A stretch of DNA of 42,561 nt from Photorhabdus namnaonensis (lineage in GTDB: Bacteria; Pseudomonadota; Gammaproteobacteria; Enterobacterales; Enterobacteriaceae): positions 170,108 to 212,668 of the forward strand of contig NZ_LOIC01000083.1 of assembly GCF_001684335.1 (NCBI RefSeq). Reading direction: 5' to 3'. Below are positions 17,518 through 25,606 of this stretch, in pieces. The notes beneath the pieces are model-generated. The model was not told the origin of the DNA. It made no database searches and was given only the letters and a program-made list of their open reading frames with translations. Positions within the stretch are counted from its first letter, which is position 1. Each line of letters opens with the position of its first letter. The position numbers and the translations under genes were made by a program.

Positions 17518-18168
17518 TCAATTTTTTTCAATTTTTAAGCCATATGTCTTAAATTTCTCAAGCACAATAGCTATTTCCTCTGGACTCAGAATAGGAACTG
17601 GATTTTGGATCGCCAGGGTCTGTAAATATAGATGAGCGAGCACTTCAACTTCATGCGCGAGCCATAGTGCTTTTTGTAGATTAACCTCGCAAACAATCAT
17701 TCCATGATGCTGTAATAGAATAGCTTTTCTGTTTTTAAAACCGTTAAATACATAGTCAGAGAGTTGTTTGGTGCCAAATGTCGCGTAAGGCACACAGGGA
17801 ATTGAATCTCCTCCCGCCGCTGCAATCATGTAATGAATGGCCGGGATTGATTTATTTAAAATAGAAACCGCTGTGCAATGAATTGCATGATTATGGACAA
17901 CCGCGTTGGCGTCGGGTCTGGCATGATAGACCGCTTGATGAAAGCGCCATTCACTCGAGGGGCGCTTATTATCCTCAGGTTGACCGTTTTCATCTACATA
18001 AACAATATGTGTTTCAGTCAATTGTTCATAAGGAATTCCTGTCGGCGTAATTAACATTCCATTGTGATAACGGACACTGACATTACCCGCAGTGCCTTGA
18101 TTTAATCCTAGTCGGGTCATTTCTAGGCATATATTAATAATTTCACGAGATAATGTATCTCTTTTCAT
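17518..18168 (-). CDS. fucA: L-fuculose-1-phosphate aldolase
   Basis: A 216-aa class II aldolase that cleaves L-fuculose-1-phosphate to dihydroxyacetone phosphate and L-lactaldehyde. The catalytic and zinc residues align by number with E. coli FucA: Glu73 (SSEWRFH), His92 and His94 (VVHNHAIH), and His155 (QHHGMI). Phosphate-binding NQGTAGNVS is at about residue 23. The gene is divergent from fucP across a 546-bp control region with a CRP site, as in E. coli. Confidence 0.97.
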   Translation of the reverse strand: MKRDTLSREIINICLEMTRLGLNQGTAGNVSVRYHNGMLITPTGIPYEQLTETHIVYVDENGQPEDNKRPSSEWRFHQAVYHARPDANAVVHNHAIHCTAVSILNKSIPAIHYMIAAAGGDSIPCVPYATFGTKQLSDYVFNGFKNRKAILLQHHGMIVCEVNLQKALWLAHEVEVLAHLYLQTLAIQNPVPILSPEEIAIVLEKFKTYGLKIEKN

Positions 18169-18382
18169 GATTATTTACCTTGTTTAAATTAGAAGTATGC
18201 TTTTATGCTAGTCAATTAAAAATAAATGAAGTTTGCTATTTATTTTTGTTGTAATACTTTGTTGTTTTTAAATAAATAGTTAAATTAATTTTTGTGATTA
18301 AGCTCAAATGTTTTTATCACTTTTTGGGTTTTACAGATATCTATATTTGTTTTTTTTATTCCGTATTTTTCATTTCTAACTC

Positions 18383-18418
18383 AAACGGTCATTTATTGGT
18401 TTTATTGACCGTTTTTTT
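18383..18418 (+). terminator. Terminator-like hairpin in the fuc control region
   Basis: A 9-bp stem, AAACGGTCA with TGACCGTTT, a 14-base loop and then a run of T. No gene lies upstream on this strand, so it would end only a transcript starting inside the control region. It may be an attenuator, the end of a small RNA, or a dyad operator for FucR. Confidence 0.6.
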
Positions 18419-18498
18419 ATAAAAAATATTATCCGGTAATTTTTATGACCGAATTAAATAAAAAAGACACAAACGGGCATGTATAATAGATTTATTTC

Positions 18499-18514
18499 AG
18501 TGATTAGGTTCACA
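18499..18514 (+). promoter_or_regulatory. CRP binding site of the fuc locus
   Basis: AGTGATTAGGTTCACA differs from TGTGA-N6-TCACA at one base. CRP activation of the fuc regulon is established in E. coli. Distance to the fucP start is about 200 bp, including the heptamer tract. Confidence 0.75.
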
Positions 18515-18586
18515 ATTTATCGGCATGAATAAATAAGTGTGATTGGGATCATTTTATTATCTTATAGATGACTAAAAATATGGGTT

Positions 18587-18677
18587 ATTCTGGATTCTGG
18601 ATTCTGGATTCTGGATTCTGGATTCTGGATTCTGGATTCTGGATTCTGGATTCTGGATTCTGGATTCTGGATTCTGG
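18587..18677. repeat. Heptanucleotide tandem repeat (ATTCTGG)13
   Basis: Thirteen perfect, uninterrupted copies of ATTCTGG (91 bp), ending 37 bp before the fucP start codon. Perfect short tandem repeats change copy number by slipped-strand mispairing. A 7-bp change would alter promoter-to-start spacing or, if an upstream in-frame ATG (18568 or 18580) is ever used, the reading frame. Confidence 0.97.
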
Positions 18678-18714
18678 AAGACTTACAGTATCAACTGCGA
18701 TAGATGAGGGTGCT

Positions 18715-20037
18715 ATGGATAATATATCGATGCAATCAAGTGTAGCGCGGGATAATAAAAAAAACAGAGGTTATTTAGCCCCTTTTACTCTTTTATGTTC
18801 TCTATTTTTCTTATGGGCGGTGGCAAATAATTTAAATGATATATTATTGCCTCAATTTCAAAAGGCTTTTGTTTTAACAAATTTTCAAGCGGGATTAATT
18901 CAATCGGCATTTTATTTTGGTTATTTTATTATTCCTATTCCTGTCGGAATATTAATGAATAAATTAAATTATAAAGCGGGGATAATGACTGGATTATTAC
19001 TTTATGCTGTTGGTGCCGCTCTTTTTTGGCCTGCCGCAGAAGCGATGAGTTATACACTATTCCTGGTGGGACTGTTTATCATCGCTGCCGGGTTAGGGTG
19101 TTTGGAAACAGCGGCTAACCCTTTTGTCACGGTATTGGGGCCTGAAAAAACGGGGCATTTTCGGATTAATCTGGCACAAACCTTTAACTCGTTTGGGGCA
19201 ATTGTCGCCGTTATTTTTGGGCAAAGTTTAATTTTATCTAATGTCCCTCATTTATCCCAAGAAACACTTGATAAAATGACTGTTGAGCAACTTGATACCT
19301 ATAATCACAGTCTCGTTTTAGCGGTACAGTCCCCTTATATGATTATCGCTGCCGCTGTTTTAATGATTGCATTCTTAATTTTATTTACTAAATTCCCAGT
19401 GATACAAAGTGATACGCATGATAATAGCAGCTCATTCTTTGAGTCTTTAGGTCGCCTGATTAAAGTCAAGCATTGGCGCTGGGCAGTGTTAGCGCAATTT
19501 TGCTATGTCGGTGCGCAGACAGCTTGCTGGAGTTACTTGATTCGTTATGCTGTTGATGAAATTCCAAGTATGACTCCGGGGTATGCCGCCAATTATCTGA
19601 CCGCGACAATGGTGTTTTTCTTTATTGGTCGATCGACGGGTACTTGGTTAGTTAAGCGATTTGCGCCAGAAAAAGTATTAGCTTGTTATGCCTTGATATC
19701 CATGATCCTTTGCATTATTTCCGCGTTTGTGGGGGGATACATCGGCTTAATTGCATTGACCATTTGTAGCATGTTTATGTCTATTCAATACCCGACTATC
19801 TTTTCATTAGGGATTAAAGGATTAGGCCCGGACACCAAATATGGTTCTTCACTCATTGTAATGACGATTGTTGGCGGTGGCGTAGTGACGCCTATTATGG
19901 GATTTGTCAGTGACGCGGTAGGCCACATTCCAACGGCTGAGCTCGTGCCCGCATTCTGTTTTGCTGTGATCTTGGTTTTCGCAAAATTCCGCGCGAATGC
20001 GTTACCCGGTAATCCATTTAATTCAAAGAGCAAATAA
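18715..20037 (+). CDS. fucP: L-fucose:H+ symporter
   Basis: A 440-aa major facilitator superfamily transporter importing L-fucose with protons, with 12 predicted transmembrane helices. The conserved stretches CSLFFLWAVANNLNDILLPQ, LGCLETAANPF and FAQ/FCYVGAQTACWSYLIRY are present, and E. coli FucP is 438 aa. The start at ATG 18715 is chosen because GAGG lies just upstream and family similarity begins there. The frame stays open for a further 49 codons upstream only because the heptamer tract encodes a WILDSGF repeat, with no ribosome site. It leads the plus-strand fucP-fucI-fucK unit. Confidence 0.96.
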   Translation: MDNISMQSSVARDNKKNRGYLAPFTLLCSLFFLWAVANNLNDILLPQFQKAFVLTNFQAGLIQSAFYFGYFIIPIPVGILMNKLNYKAGIMTGLLLYAVGAALFWPAAEAMSYTLFLVGLFIIAAGLGCLETAANPFVTVLGPEKTGHFRINLAQTFNSFGAIVAVIFGQSLILSNVPHLSQETLDKMTVEQLDTYNHSLVLAVQSPYMIIAAAVLMIAFLILFTKFPVIQSDTHDNSSSFFESLGRLIKVKHWRWAVLAQFCYVGAQTACWSYLIRYAVDEIPSMTPGYAANYLTATMVFFFIGRSTGTWLVKRFAPEKVLACYALISMILCIISAFVGGYIGLIALTICSMFMSIQYPTIFSLGIKGLGPDTKYGSSLIVMTIVGGGVVTPIMGFVSDAVGHIPTAELVPAFCFAVILVFAKFRANALPGNPFNSKSK

Positions 20038-20063
20038 TAATTTTATTTATATGAGGAAAGTGC

Positions 20064-21842
20064 ATGAAAAAGAATATGAACTTACCCAAGATTGGTATTC
20101 GCCCAGTAATTGATGGCCGTCGTATGGGAGTGCGTGAATCACTCGAAGAGCAAACCCTGAATATGGCAAAAGCGACCGCTAATTTATTGACTGGACATAT
20201 TTACCATGCTTGTGGCACCCCTGTTGAATGTGTTATCGCGGACACATGTATTGCTGGTCTTGCTGAATCCGCGGCTTGTGATGAAAAATTCAGTGCGTTA
20301 AATATTGGTTTGACAATTACCGTCACACCGTGTTGGTGCTATGGCAGTGAAACATTAGATATGGAGCCAACAAGACCAAAAGCGATTTGGGGATTTAATG
20401 GGACTGAACGTCCAGGTGCCGTCTACCTTGCGGCAGCTTTAGCCGCCCACTCGCAAAAAGGTATCCCCGCTTTTTCTATATACGGACATGAAGTTCAAGA
20501 TGCTGATGACATTCGTATTCCTGATGATGTCAAAGAAAAATTGCTACGATTTGCTCGTGCTGGATTAGCTGTCGCTAGTATGAAAGGAAAAACTTACCTT
20601 TCTATTGGCGGTGCATCAATGGGCATTGCAGGTTCAATTGTTGATCATGATTTTTTTGAATCTTGGCTTGGTATGAAAGTCCAATCTGTTGATATGACAG
20701 AATTACGCCGTCGTATTGATCAGCAAATATATGATGAAGAGGAACTTGAGATTGCTTTATCTTGGGCAGATAACTATTTCCAATATGGTGAAGATCTGAA
20801 TGCTAAACAATATCACCGTTCACCAGAAAGTCGTCGTCAAGTTCTTCGCGAAAGTTTACTCATGGCTATTTGCATTCGCGACATGATGCAGGGAAACCCA
20901 AAACTGAAAGAAAAGGGGTATGGCGAAGAAGCACTCGGCTGCAACGCGATTGCTGCGGGTTTTCAGGGGCAACGTCATTGGACAGATCAATATCCTAATG
21001 GTGATACCGCGGAAGCGATTTTAAATAGTTCATTTGACTGGAATGGCATTCGTCAGCCCTTTACGGTTGCAACTGAGAATGACTGTCTAAATGGCGTTGC
21101 GATGTTATTTGGCCATATGCTGACAGGGACAGCACAGATTTTTGCTGATGTTCGAACTTTCTGGTCTCCAGAATCTGTCGAGCGTGTTACGGGCAAAAAG
21201 CTCACGGGGCAGGCTGAAAATGGGGTGATTCATCTGATTAATTCAGGCTCTGCAACACTGGATGGGACCTGCTGCCAAAAAGACGCTCAAGGCCATCCTA
21301 CGATGAAGCCTCATTGGGAAATTACCGCAGAGGAAGTAGATGCTTGTCTGGCTGCAACGCAATGGTGTCCGGCGCTCCATGAATATTTCAGAGGTGGTGG
21401 CTTCTCCTCCAAATTCTTAACCAAAGGCGGCGTTCCTTTCACCCTGAGTCGTGTCAATATGATTAAAGGTCTTGGCCCCGTTCTACAAATCGCTGAGGGT
21501 TGGAGTGCGGAATTGCCTAAAGATATTCATGACATTCTGGATAAGCGGACAAATGAAACCTGGCCGACAACTTGGTTTGTTCCGCGTTTAACCGGTAGAG
21601 GCGCCTTTAAGGATGTGTACTCCGTTATGGCGAATTGGGGAGCTAATCATGGAGTGCTTTCTATTGGTCATGTTGGCGCTGATTTCATTACATTAGCTTC
21701 TATGTTCAGAATCCCAGTTTGTATGCATAACGTGGATGAGAAAGCCATTTATCGTCCTTCTGCATGGAGTGCGCACGGTATGGAGCCAGAAGGTTCAGAT
21801 TACCGAGCCTGTCAAAACTATGGGCCTCTCTATAAGAAATAG
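20064..21842 (+). CDS. fucI: L-fucose isomerase
   Basis: A 592-aa manganese-dependent ketol isomerase converting L-fucose to L-fuculose (E. coli 591 aa). It is a cytosolic hexamer in the family. The N-terminal [20 protein letters not shown] and the catalytic segments ATENDCLNG and DVRTFWSP (Glu and Asp near residues 338 and 362) are intact. It lies 26 bp after fucP with ribosome site GAGGAAAG, consistent with one operon. Confidence 0.98.
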   Translation: MKKNMNLPKIGIRPVIDGRRMGVRESLEEQTLNMAKATANLLTGHIYHACGTPVECVIADTCIAGLAESAACDEKFSALNIGLTITVTPCWCYGSETLDMEPTRPKAIWGFNGTERPGAVYLAAALAAHSQKGIPAFSIYGHEVQDADDIRIPDDVKEKLLRFARAGLAVASMKGKTYLSIGGASMGIAGSIVDHDFFESWLGMKVQSVDMTELRRRIDQQIYDEEELEIALSWADNYFQYGEDLNAKQYHRSPESRRQVLRESLLMAICIRDMMQGNPKLKEKGYGEEALGCNAIAAGFQGQRHWTDQYPNGDTAEAILNSSFDWNGIRQPFTVATENDCLNGVAMLFGHMLTGTAQIFADVRTFWSPESVERVTGKKLTGQAENGVIHLINSGSATLDGTCCQKDAQGHPTMKPHWEITAEEVDACLAATQWCPALHEYFRGGGFSSKFLTKGGVPFTLSRVNMIKGLGPVLQIAEGWSAELPKDIHDILDKRTNETWPTTWFVPRLTGRGAFKDVYSVMANWGANHGVLSIGHVGADFITLASMFRIPVCMHNVDEKAIYRPSAWSAHGMEPEGSDYRACQNYGPLYKK

Positions 21843-21893
21843 GGGCTGTTGGCGGTACGCATTGTGCCGCCTCTATTCCAGACAGGAGAGCAT

Positions 21894-23333
21894 ATGATTC
21901 AAGATATCGTTTTAGTTTTGGATTGTGGGGCTACCAATGTGCGGGCTATTGCAGTTGACTCTCAGGGTAATGTGATTGCAAAGGCGTCAATACCGAATAC
22001 TAGTGAGCCTGATAAAGCCAATCCTCACTGGCATATATGGTCGCTGGATGCCATTTTAGAACGGTTGGCAGGCTGTTGTCGTATGGTTATCTCCCAATTA
22101 TCGGGTTATAAGATACGTGCAATAACGGTGACGACTTTTGGTGTTGATGGAACATTGGTCGACGCAAAGGGGGGCCTACTTTATCCAATAATTAGTTGGA
22201 AGTGTCCACGAACAATCCCTATTGTTGAAAATATTGCGCGTTACTTCTCCGCTGAGAAATTGCAAACGATATCCGGTGTCGGGCAATTTAATTTTAATAC
22301 GCTTTATAAATTAATTTGGTTAAAGGAAAATCATCCTACTCTTTACTATAAAGCCCATGCATGGTTATTTATTTCTTCTTTAATCAATTATCGATTAACA
22401 GGAGTGATGTCAACTGATAGAACGATGGCCGGGACTAGTCAGTTGCTAAATATTCATAATGAGCAGTTTAGTGGGGGAATTTTAGATGCGATTTATATTT
22501 CAGAGAATTTATTTCCTGAACTCGTTTCTGCCGGTGAACAAATTGGCACTTTGACATCAGAAATAGCTAAAGAATTCCACTTGCCTGCGGGAATTCCAGT
22601 GATTTCTTCTGGACATGATACGCAATTTGCTTTATTTGGATCAGGTGCGGATTTGAATCAACCTGTCTTATCTTCCGGCACTTGGGAAATCCTAATGGTA
22701 CGTACTCCTCATGTGAATACCCATATTTTACCCCATTATGCTGGCTCTACATGTGAATTGGACGCGAGAAAAGGGCTCTTTAATCCCGGATTACAATGGT
22801 TGGCTTCTGGAATACTTGAATGGGTCAGGCAGCTTTTTTGGCAAGGTGTTTCCCCTTCGGATGCTTATCTTCAAATGATCCATGAAGCTTTATCTGTTCC
22901 TCCCGGCGCTAATAACTTAAGAATGAATTGTCGTTTATTAACTTCTGAGGCGGGGTGGTGTGGAATAACGTTAAATACTGAACGACGTCATTTTTATCGA
23001 GCCGCATTAGAAGCGTTGGGGTATCAATTAAAACAAAACCTATCTCTTTTGGAAAAAATCAGCGGATTTCATGCTAAGGAGTTGATATTGGTGGGCGGCG
23101 GTAGCCGAAATTATCTTTGGAATCAAATAAAAGCAGATATTTTAAACTTACCCATAAAAGTCGTTAATGAAGCGGAGACAACGGTATTAGGCGCTTCTTT
23201 CTTTGCCTGGTTTGGTGTCGGTTGCTATGAATCGTCTGAAAAGGCCCGTGAACAATTTTCTTATCATTATGAACTATATACACCGGGTGAGCATCAGGAG
23301 GTTTATCATTCATTAATTAAGAATTTTATATAA
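21894..23333 (+). CDS. fucK: L-fuculokinase
   Basis: A 479-aa FGGY-family kinase that phosphorylates L-fuculose at C1. The ATPase elements [14 protein letters not shown] (N-terminal phosphate loop), the catalytic region [13 protein letters not shown], and the C-terminal [12 protein letters not shown] are intact. The start at ATG 21894 follows CAGGAGAG and matches where family similarity begins; an in-frame ATG at 21849 would add 15 unconserved residues right after fucI. A hairpin follows the stop (about 23330-23377). Confidence 0.96.
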   Translation: MIQDIVLVLDCGATNVRAIAVDSQGNVIAKASIPNTSEPDKANPHWHIWSLDAILERLAGCCRMVISQLSGYKIRAITVTTFGVDGTLVDAKGGLLYPIISWKCPRTIPIVENIARYFSAEKLQTISGVGQFNFNTLYKLIWLKENHPTLYYKAHAWLFISSLINYRLTGVMSTDRTMAGTSQLLNIHNEQFSGGILDAIYISENLFPELVSAGEQIGTLTSEIAKEFHLPAGIPVISSGHDTQFALFGSGADLNQPVLSSGTWEILMVRTPHVNTHILPHYAGSTCELDARKGLFNPGLQWLASGILEWVRQLFWQGVSPSDAYLQMIHEALSVPPGANNLRMNCRLLTSEAGWCGITLNTERRHFYRAALEALGYQLKQNLSLLEKISGFHAKELILVGGGSRNYLWNQIKADILNLPIKVVNEAETTVLGASFFAWFGVGCYESSEKAREQFSYHYELYTPGEHQEVYHSLIKNFI

Positions 23334-23377
23334 AAATAGGTAATCTTTCGTTAAAGATAATTGTCCTATTTATTTCT
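23330..23377 (+). terminator. Hairpin after fucK
   Basis: AATAGG and AATCTTT pair with AAAGAT and CCTATT across a bulge, followed by TATTTATTTC. It likely ends or attenuates the fucPIK transcript before fucR. Confidence 0.5.
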
Positions 23378-23553
23378 TCTATTCGTCGTTTTTAAACATG
23401 CCGGTTAAAGTAGGAAATGGTAACGTTTTTGTTATCATCGTCACAGAGAAAACGACTAAATGTGGAAATATATTGCTAAAGAAGGCGTGATTTTCTAATG
23501 CTGATATTGGGCGGAATAATCCTATTCTGTCCCAATATAAAAGGGATTCCTTT

Positions 23554-24255
23554 ATGAGAAATGAACGTCATCAAAAAATCATGGATCTTCTCCATCACCA
23601 TGAATCGTTAACAACTACTGAACTTTCCGTAGTTTTGCAAGTAAGTAAAGAAACAATACGCCGAGATCTGAGATTTCTCCAAGAGCATGGTCATCTTCTT
23701 CGTCTGCATGGGAGAGCAAAAAGTTTAAACAGGGAAACACAGGATAATGGTGATCCTTTTAACATGCGGGTTAAAAGCCATTTTTCGAGTAAATCACTTA
23801 TTGCTCAACAAGCTGTGACTTGGATAAACGAAGGAATGATAATCGCACTTGATGCAAGTTCAACATGTTGGTATCTGGCAAAGCAACTTCCTGATATTAA
23901 TATTACTATTTTTACCAATAGCATTCGTATTTGCCATGAATTATCCAAGAAGAAAAATATTCAATTAATCAGTTCAGGGGGAGCGCTGCATCGTAAATAT
24001 GCTTGTTATATTAGTTCATCACTTATTGCACAATTAAAAAATTTAGAGATTGATCTATTTATTTTTTCCTGTGATGGCATTGATGCAAATGGTGATTTAT
24101 GGGATTCGAATATTGATAATGCGGAATTTAAAGAGATTCTTATAAAACGAGCATTACAATCAGTTTTGTTAATTGATAAGAGTAAAATTAACCGAAAAAG
24201 CGAAATTAGAATAGGAAATCGTAGTAATATCACTGACATAATATCGAATTATTAG
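23554..24255 (+). CDS. fucR: DeoR-family activator of the fucose regulon
   Basis: A 233-aa DeoR-type regulator. The N-terminal helix-turn-helix (about residues 18-45, TTELSVVLQVSKETIRRDLRFL) is followed by a sugar-phosphate isomerase-like sensor domain with the GMIIALDASSTCWYLA and ISSGGALHRKYACY segments shared with E. coli FucR. FucR activates fuc genes on binding fuculose-1-phosphate. It is shorter at the C-terminus than E. coli FucR (243 aa). A 220-bp gap separates it from fucK, and no fucU lies between them. Confidence 0.92.
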   Translation: MRNERHQKIMDLLHHHESLTTTELSVVLQVSKETIRRDLRFLQEHGHLLRLHGRAKSLNRETQDNGDPFNMRVKSHFSSKSLIAQQAVTWINEGMIIALDASSTCWYLAKQLPDINITIFTNSIRICHELSKKKNIQLISSGGALHRKYACYISSSLIAQLKNLEIDLFIFSCDGIDANGDLWDSNIDNAEFKEILIKRALQSVLLIDKSKINRKSEIRIGNRSNITDIISNY

Positions 24256-24339
24256 GACAGGGCGGCAGGCTATTGCTTTGTCCAATCTCTTAATCAGGCG
24301 ATCTGATTAAGAGACAGGTATTTGTCGGGCGTATAAAAA

Positions 24340-25014
24340 TCAGCGTACTTGAATATAGGTACTATTAGTTTGATAGTTAAAGAAATATTTGAGAATCAGG
24401 TTCAGCAAAATGCCGTAAGCGGGTAGGAAAAAGAGTAAGCAAATTAATAGCTTGAAGCAGTAATCGACTAACCCAATTTCGATCCAGTTAGCAGCCATAA
24501 AAGCATCGGTACTGCGATAGAATGCGATGGAGAAAAAGGCAAGGGTGTCAAGTAAGTTGCCGAAGAACATCGCCGCTGCGGGTGCGACCCACCAATTACG
24601 TCTCCGGCGCAGACGATTGAAGACGTATACATCCAGTATCTGCCCAAGGAAGTAAGCCATGAAGCTGGCGCAGGCAATACGGGCAACAAAGAGATTGAAT
24701 TCAGTCAGCGCGGTAAACCCTTGCCATACTCCTTGGAAAAATAGGGCGGAAATTATATAAGAGATCAGCAATGCGGGGATCATAACAGTAGTAATGATTC
24801 GCCTTGCCAGTGGCGCGCCGTAGATACGAACCGTTAAATCTGTTGCAAGAAAAATAAATGGAAAAGTAAAGGCTCCCCAGGTGGTGTGAAAACCGAAAAT
24901 AGAGACGGGTAGTTGCACCAGATAATTACTGGAAATAATAATTAGAATGTGAAATAACGAAAGCCAAATTAAAGCGGTAGCGCGTTGCTGTATAATTGTA
25001 GTTGATAAAAACAT
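24340..25014 (-). CDS. yhhQ: Queuosine precursor (preQ0) transporter YhhQ
   Basis: A 224-aa inner membrane protein with about six predicted transmembrane helices, of the COG1738/YhhQ family implicated in uptake of the queuosine precursors preQ0 and preQ1. Conserved segments include SSNYLVQLPVSIFGFHTTWGAF, FIFLATDLTVRIYGA and VDYCFKLLI. The start at ATG 25014 is preferred over the open frame's 25056 because family similarity begins there and the upstream frame runs through a preQ1-I-like riboswitch whose last element is the AAGG ribosome site. It is divergent from tusA. Confidence 0.94.
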   Translation of the reverse strand: MFLSTTIIQQRATALIWLSLFHILIIISSNYLVQLPVSIFGFHTTWGAFTFPFIFLATDLTVRIYGAPLARRIITTVMIPALLISYIISALFFQGVWQGFTALTEFNLFVARIACASFMAYFLGQILDVYVFNRLRRRRNWWVAPAAAMFFGNLLDTLAFFSIAFYRSTDAFMAANWIEIGLVDYCFKLLICLLFFLPAYGILLNLILKYFFNYQTNSTYIQVR

Positions 25015-25020
25015 TATGGT

Positions 25021-25053
25021 ACCTTTTTGGAAAATGGGGTGAGGGAACCCAAT
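25021..25053 (-). promoter_or_regulatory. preQ1-I-type riboswitch upstream of yhhQ
   Basis: On the minus strand the leader reads a short stem UGGG/CCCA with the loop GGUUC-CCU-CACCC, a spacer, and an A-rich tail ending in AGG. These are the conserved elements of class I preQ1 aptamers (GGUUC, ACCC, AAAAA tail). The loop CCU (25042-25044) can pair with AGG (25022-25024), which is the ribosome site 7 bases before the start codon. This gives the H-type pseudoknot that shuts translation when ligand binds. Placement before a preQ0/preQ1 transporter gene supports the call. A separate small hairpin (GCCGT with ACGGC) precedes it. Confidence 0.78.
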
Positions 25054-25201
25054 CAAAGATCTGCCGTTTTAACTGACGGCGCCTCACATGATACGTCGGT
25101 TGTACACGAATTCAAAATGTCTGTATGTAAAGTTAATTTTTGCTAGCTTTTTTATAATATAATCCAGTTTCATAGATTGCTTGGAATTGTAGAGATAAGT
25201 T

Positions 25202-25456
25202 ATGCCCGATGTGTTTATTAATCCAGACAAGACCCTTGATACACAAGGGCTTCGCTGTCCTGAACCGGTGATGATGGTACGGAAAACCGTGCGTCATATG
25301 GAAGCAGGACAGATGTTATTAATTCTTGCTGATGATCCGGCAACTACGCGGGATATTCCTAGTTTCTGCCGTTTTATGGAGCACCAGTTGGTTGCGCAAG
25401 AAACGGAACAAATGCCTTATCGCTATCTGGTGCGGAAAAAAGAGAGCCAACTCTGA
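25202..25456 (+). CDS. tusA: Sulfur carrier protein TusA
   Basis: An 84-aa sulfurtransferase that accepts persulfide from IscS and passes it to TusBCD for 2-thiouridine formation in tRNA wobble positions. The active Cys19 in [15 protein letters not shown] is present, with the [17 protein letters not shown] signature. It is divergent from yhhQ and convergent with zntA, in E. coli order. Confidence 0.97.
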   Translation: MPDVFINPDKTLDTQGLRCPEPVMMVRKTVRHMEAGQMLLILADDPATTRDIPSFCRFMEHQLVAQETEQMPYRYLVRKKESQL

Positions 25457-25551
25457 AATAACAACCAAGTTGAGAAATGAACGATTTTGCTTTTTACCAT
25501 GCTTTCGAACATCAATGAGCTTTCACCACTGAGTTTATCTTGCTATAGCAT

Positions 25552-25583
25552 AGGATATGAGCCGGTAATAAGACTCATATCCT
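25552..25583. terminator. Bidirectional hairpin between tusA and zntA
   Basis: A perfect 10-bp stem, AGGATATGAG with CTCATATCCT, between convergent genes. T-runs are weak on both sides. Confidence 0.6.
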
Positions 25584-25606
25584 TAATATAACTAGGCGAT
25601 TTTCAT

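Larger units (their letters stand above)
18169..18714. promoter_or_regulatory. fucA-fucP divergent control region
   Basis: 546 bp without a gene that I accept. Reading rightward it contains an orphan terminator-like hairpin (18383-18418), a CRP site (18499-18514) with a second weaker CRP-like match TGTGATTGGGATCATT (18538-18553), the 13-copy heptamer tract (18587-18677), and the fucP ribosome site. FucR operators are expected here but I cannot identify them by sequence. Confidence 0.75.

Noticed and set aside
18587-18677. CRISPR array
   Set aside because: The repeats are 7 bp and contiguous without spacers. No CRISPR array or cas gene was seen anywhere in the window.
18568-18714. 49-codon N-terminal extension of FucP through the heptamer tract
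   Set aside because: No ribosome site at the upstream ATGs, no similarity to FucP, and a proper start with GAGG at 18715.
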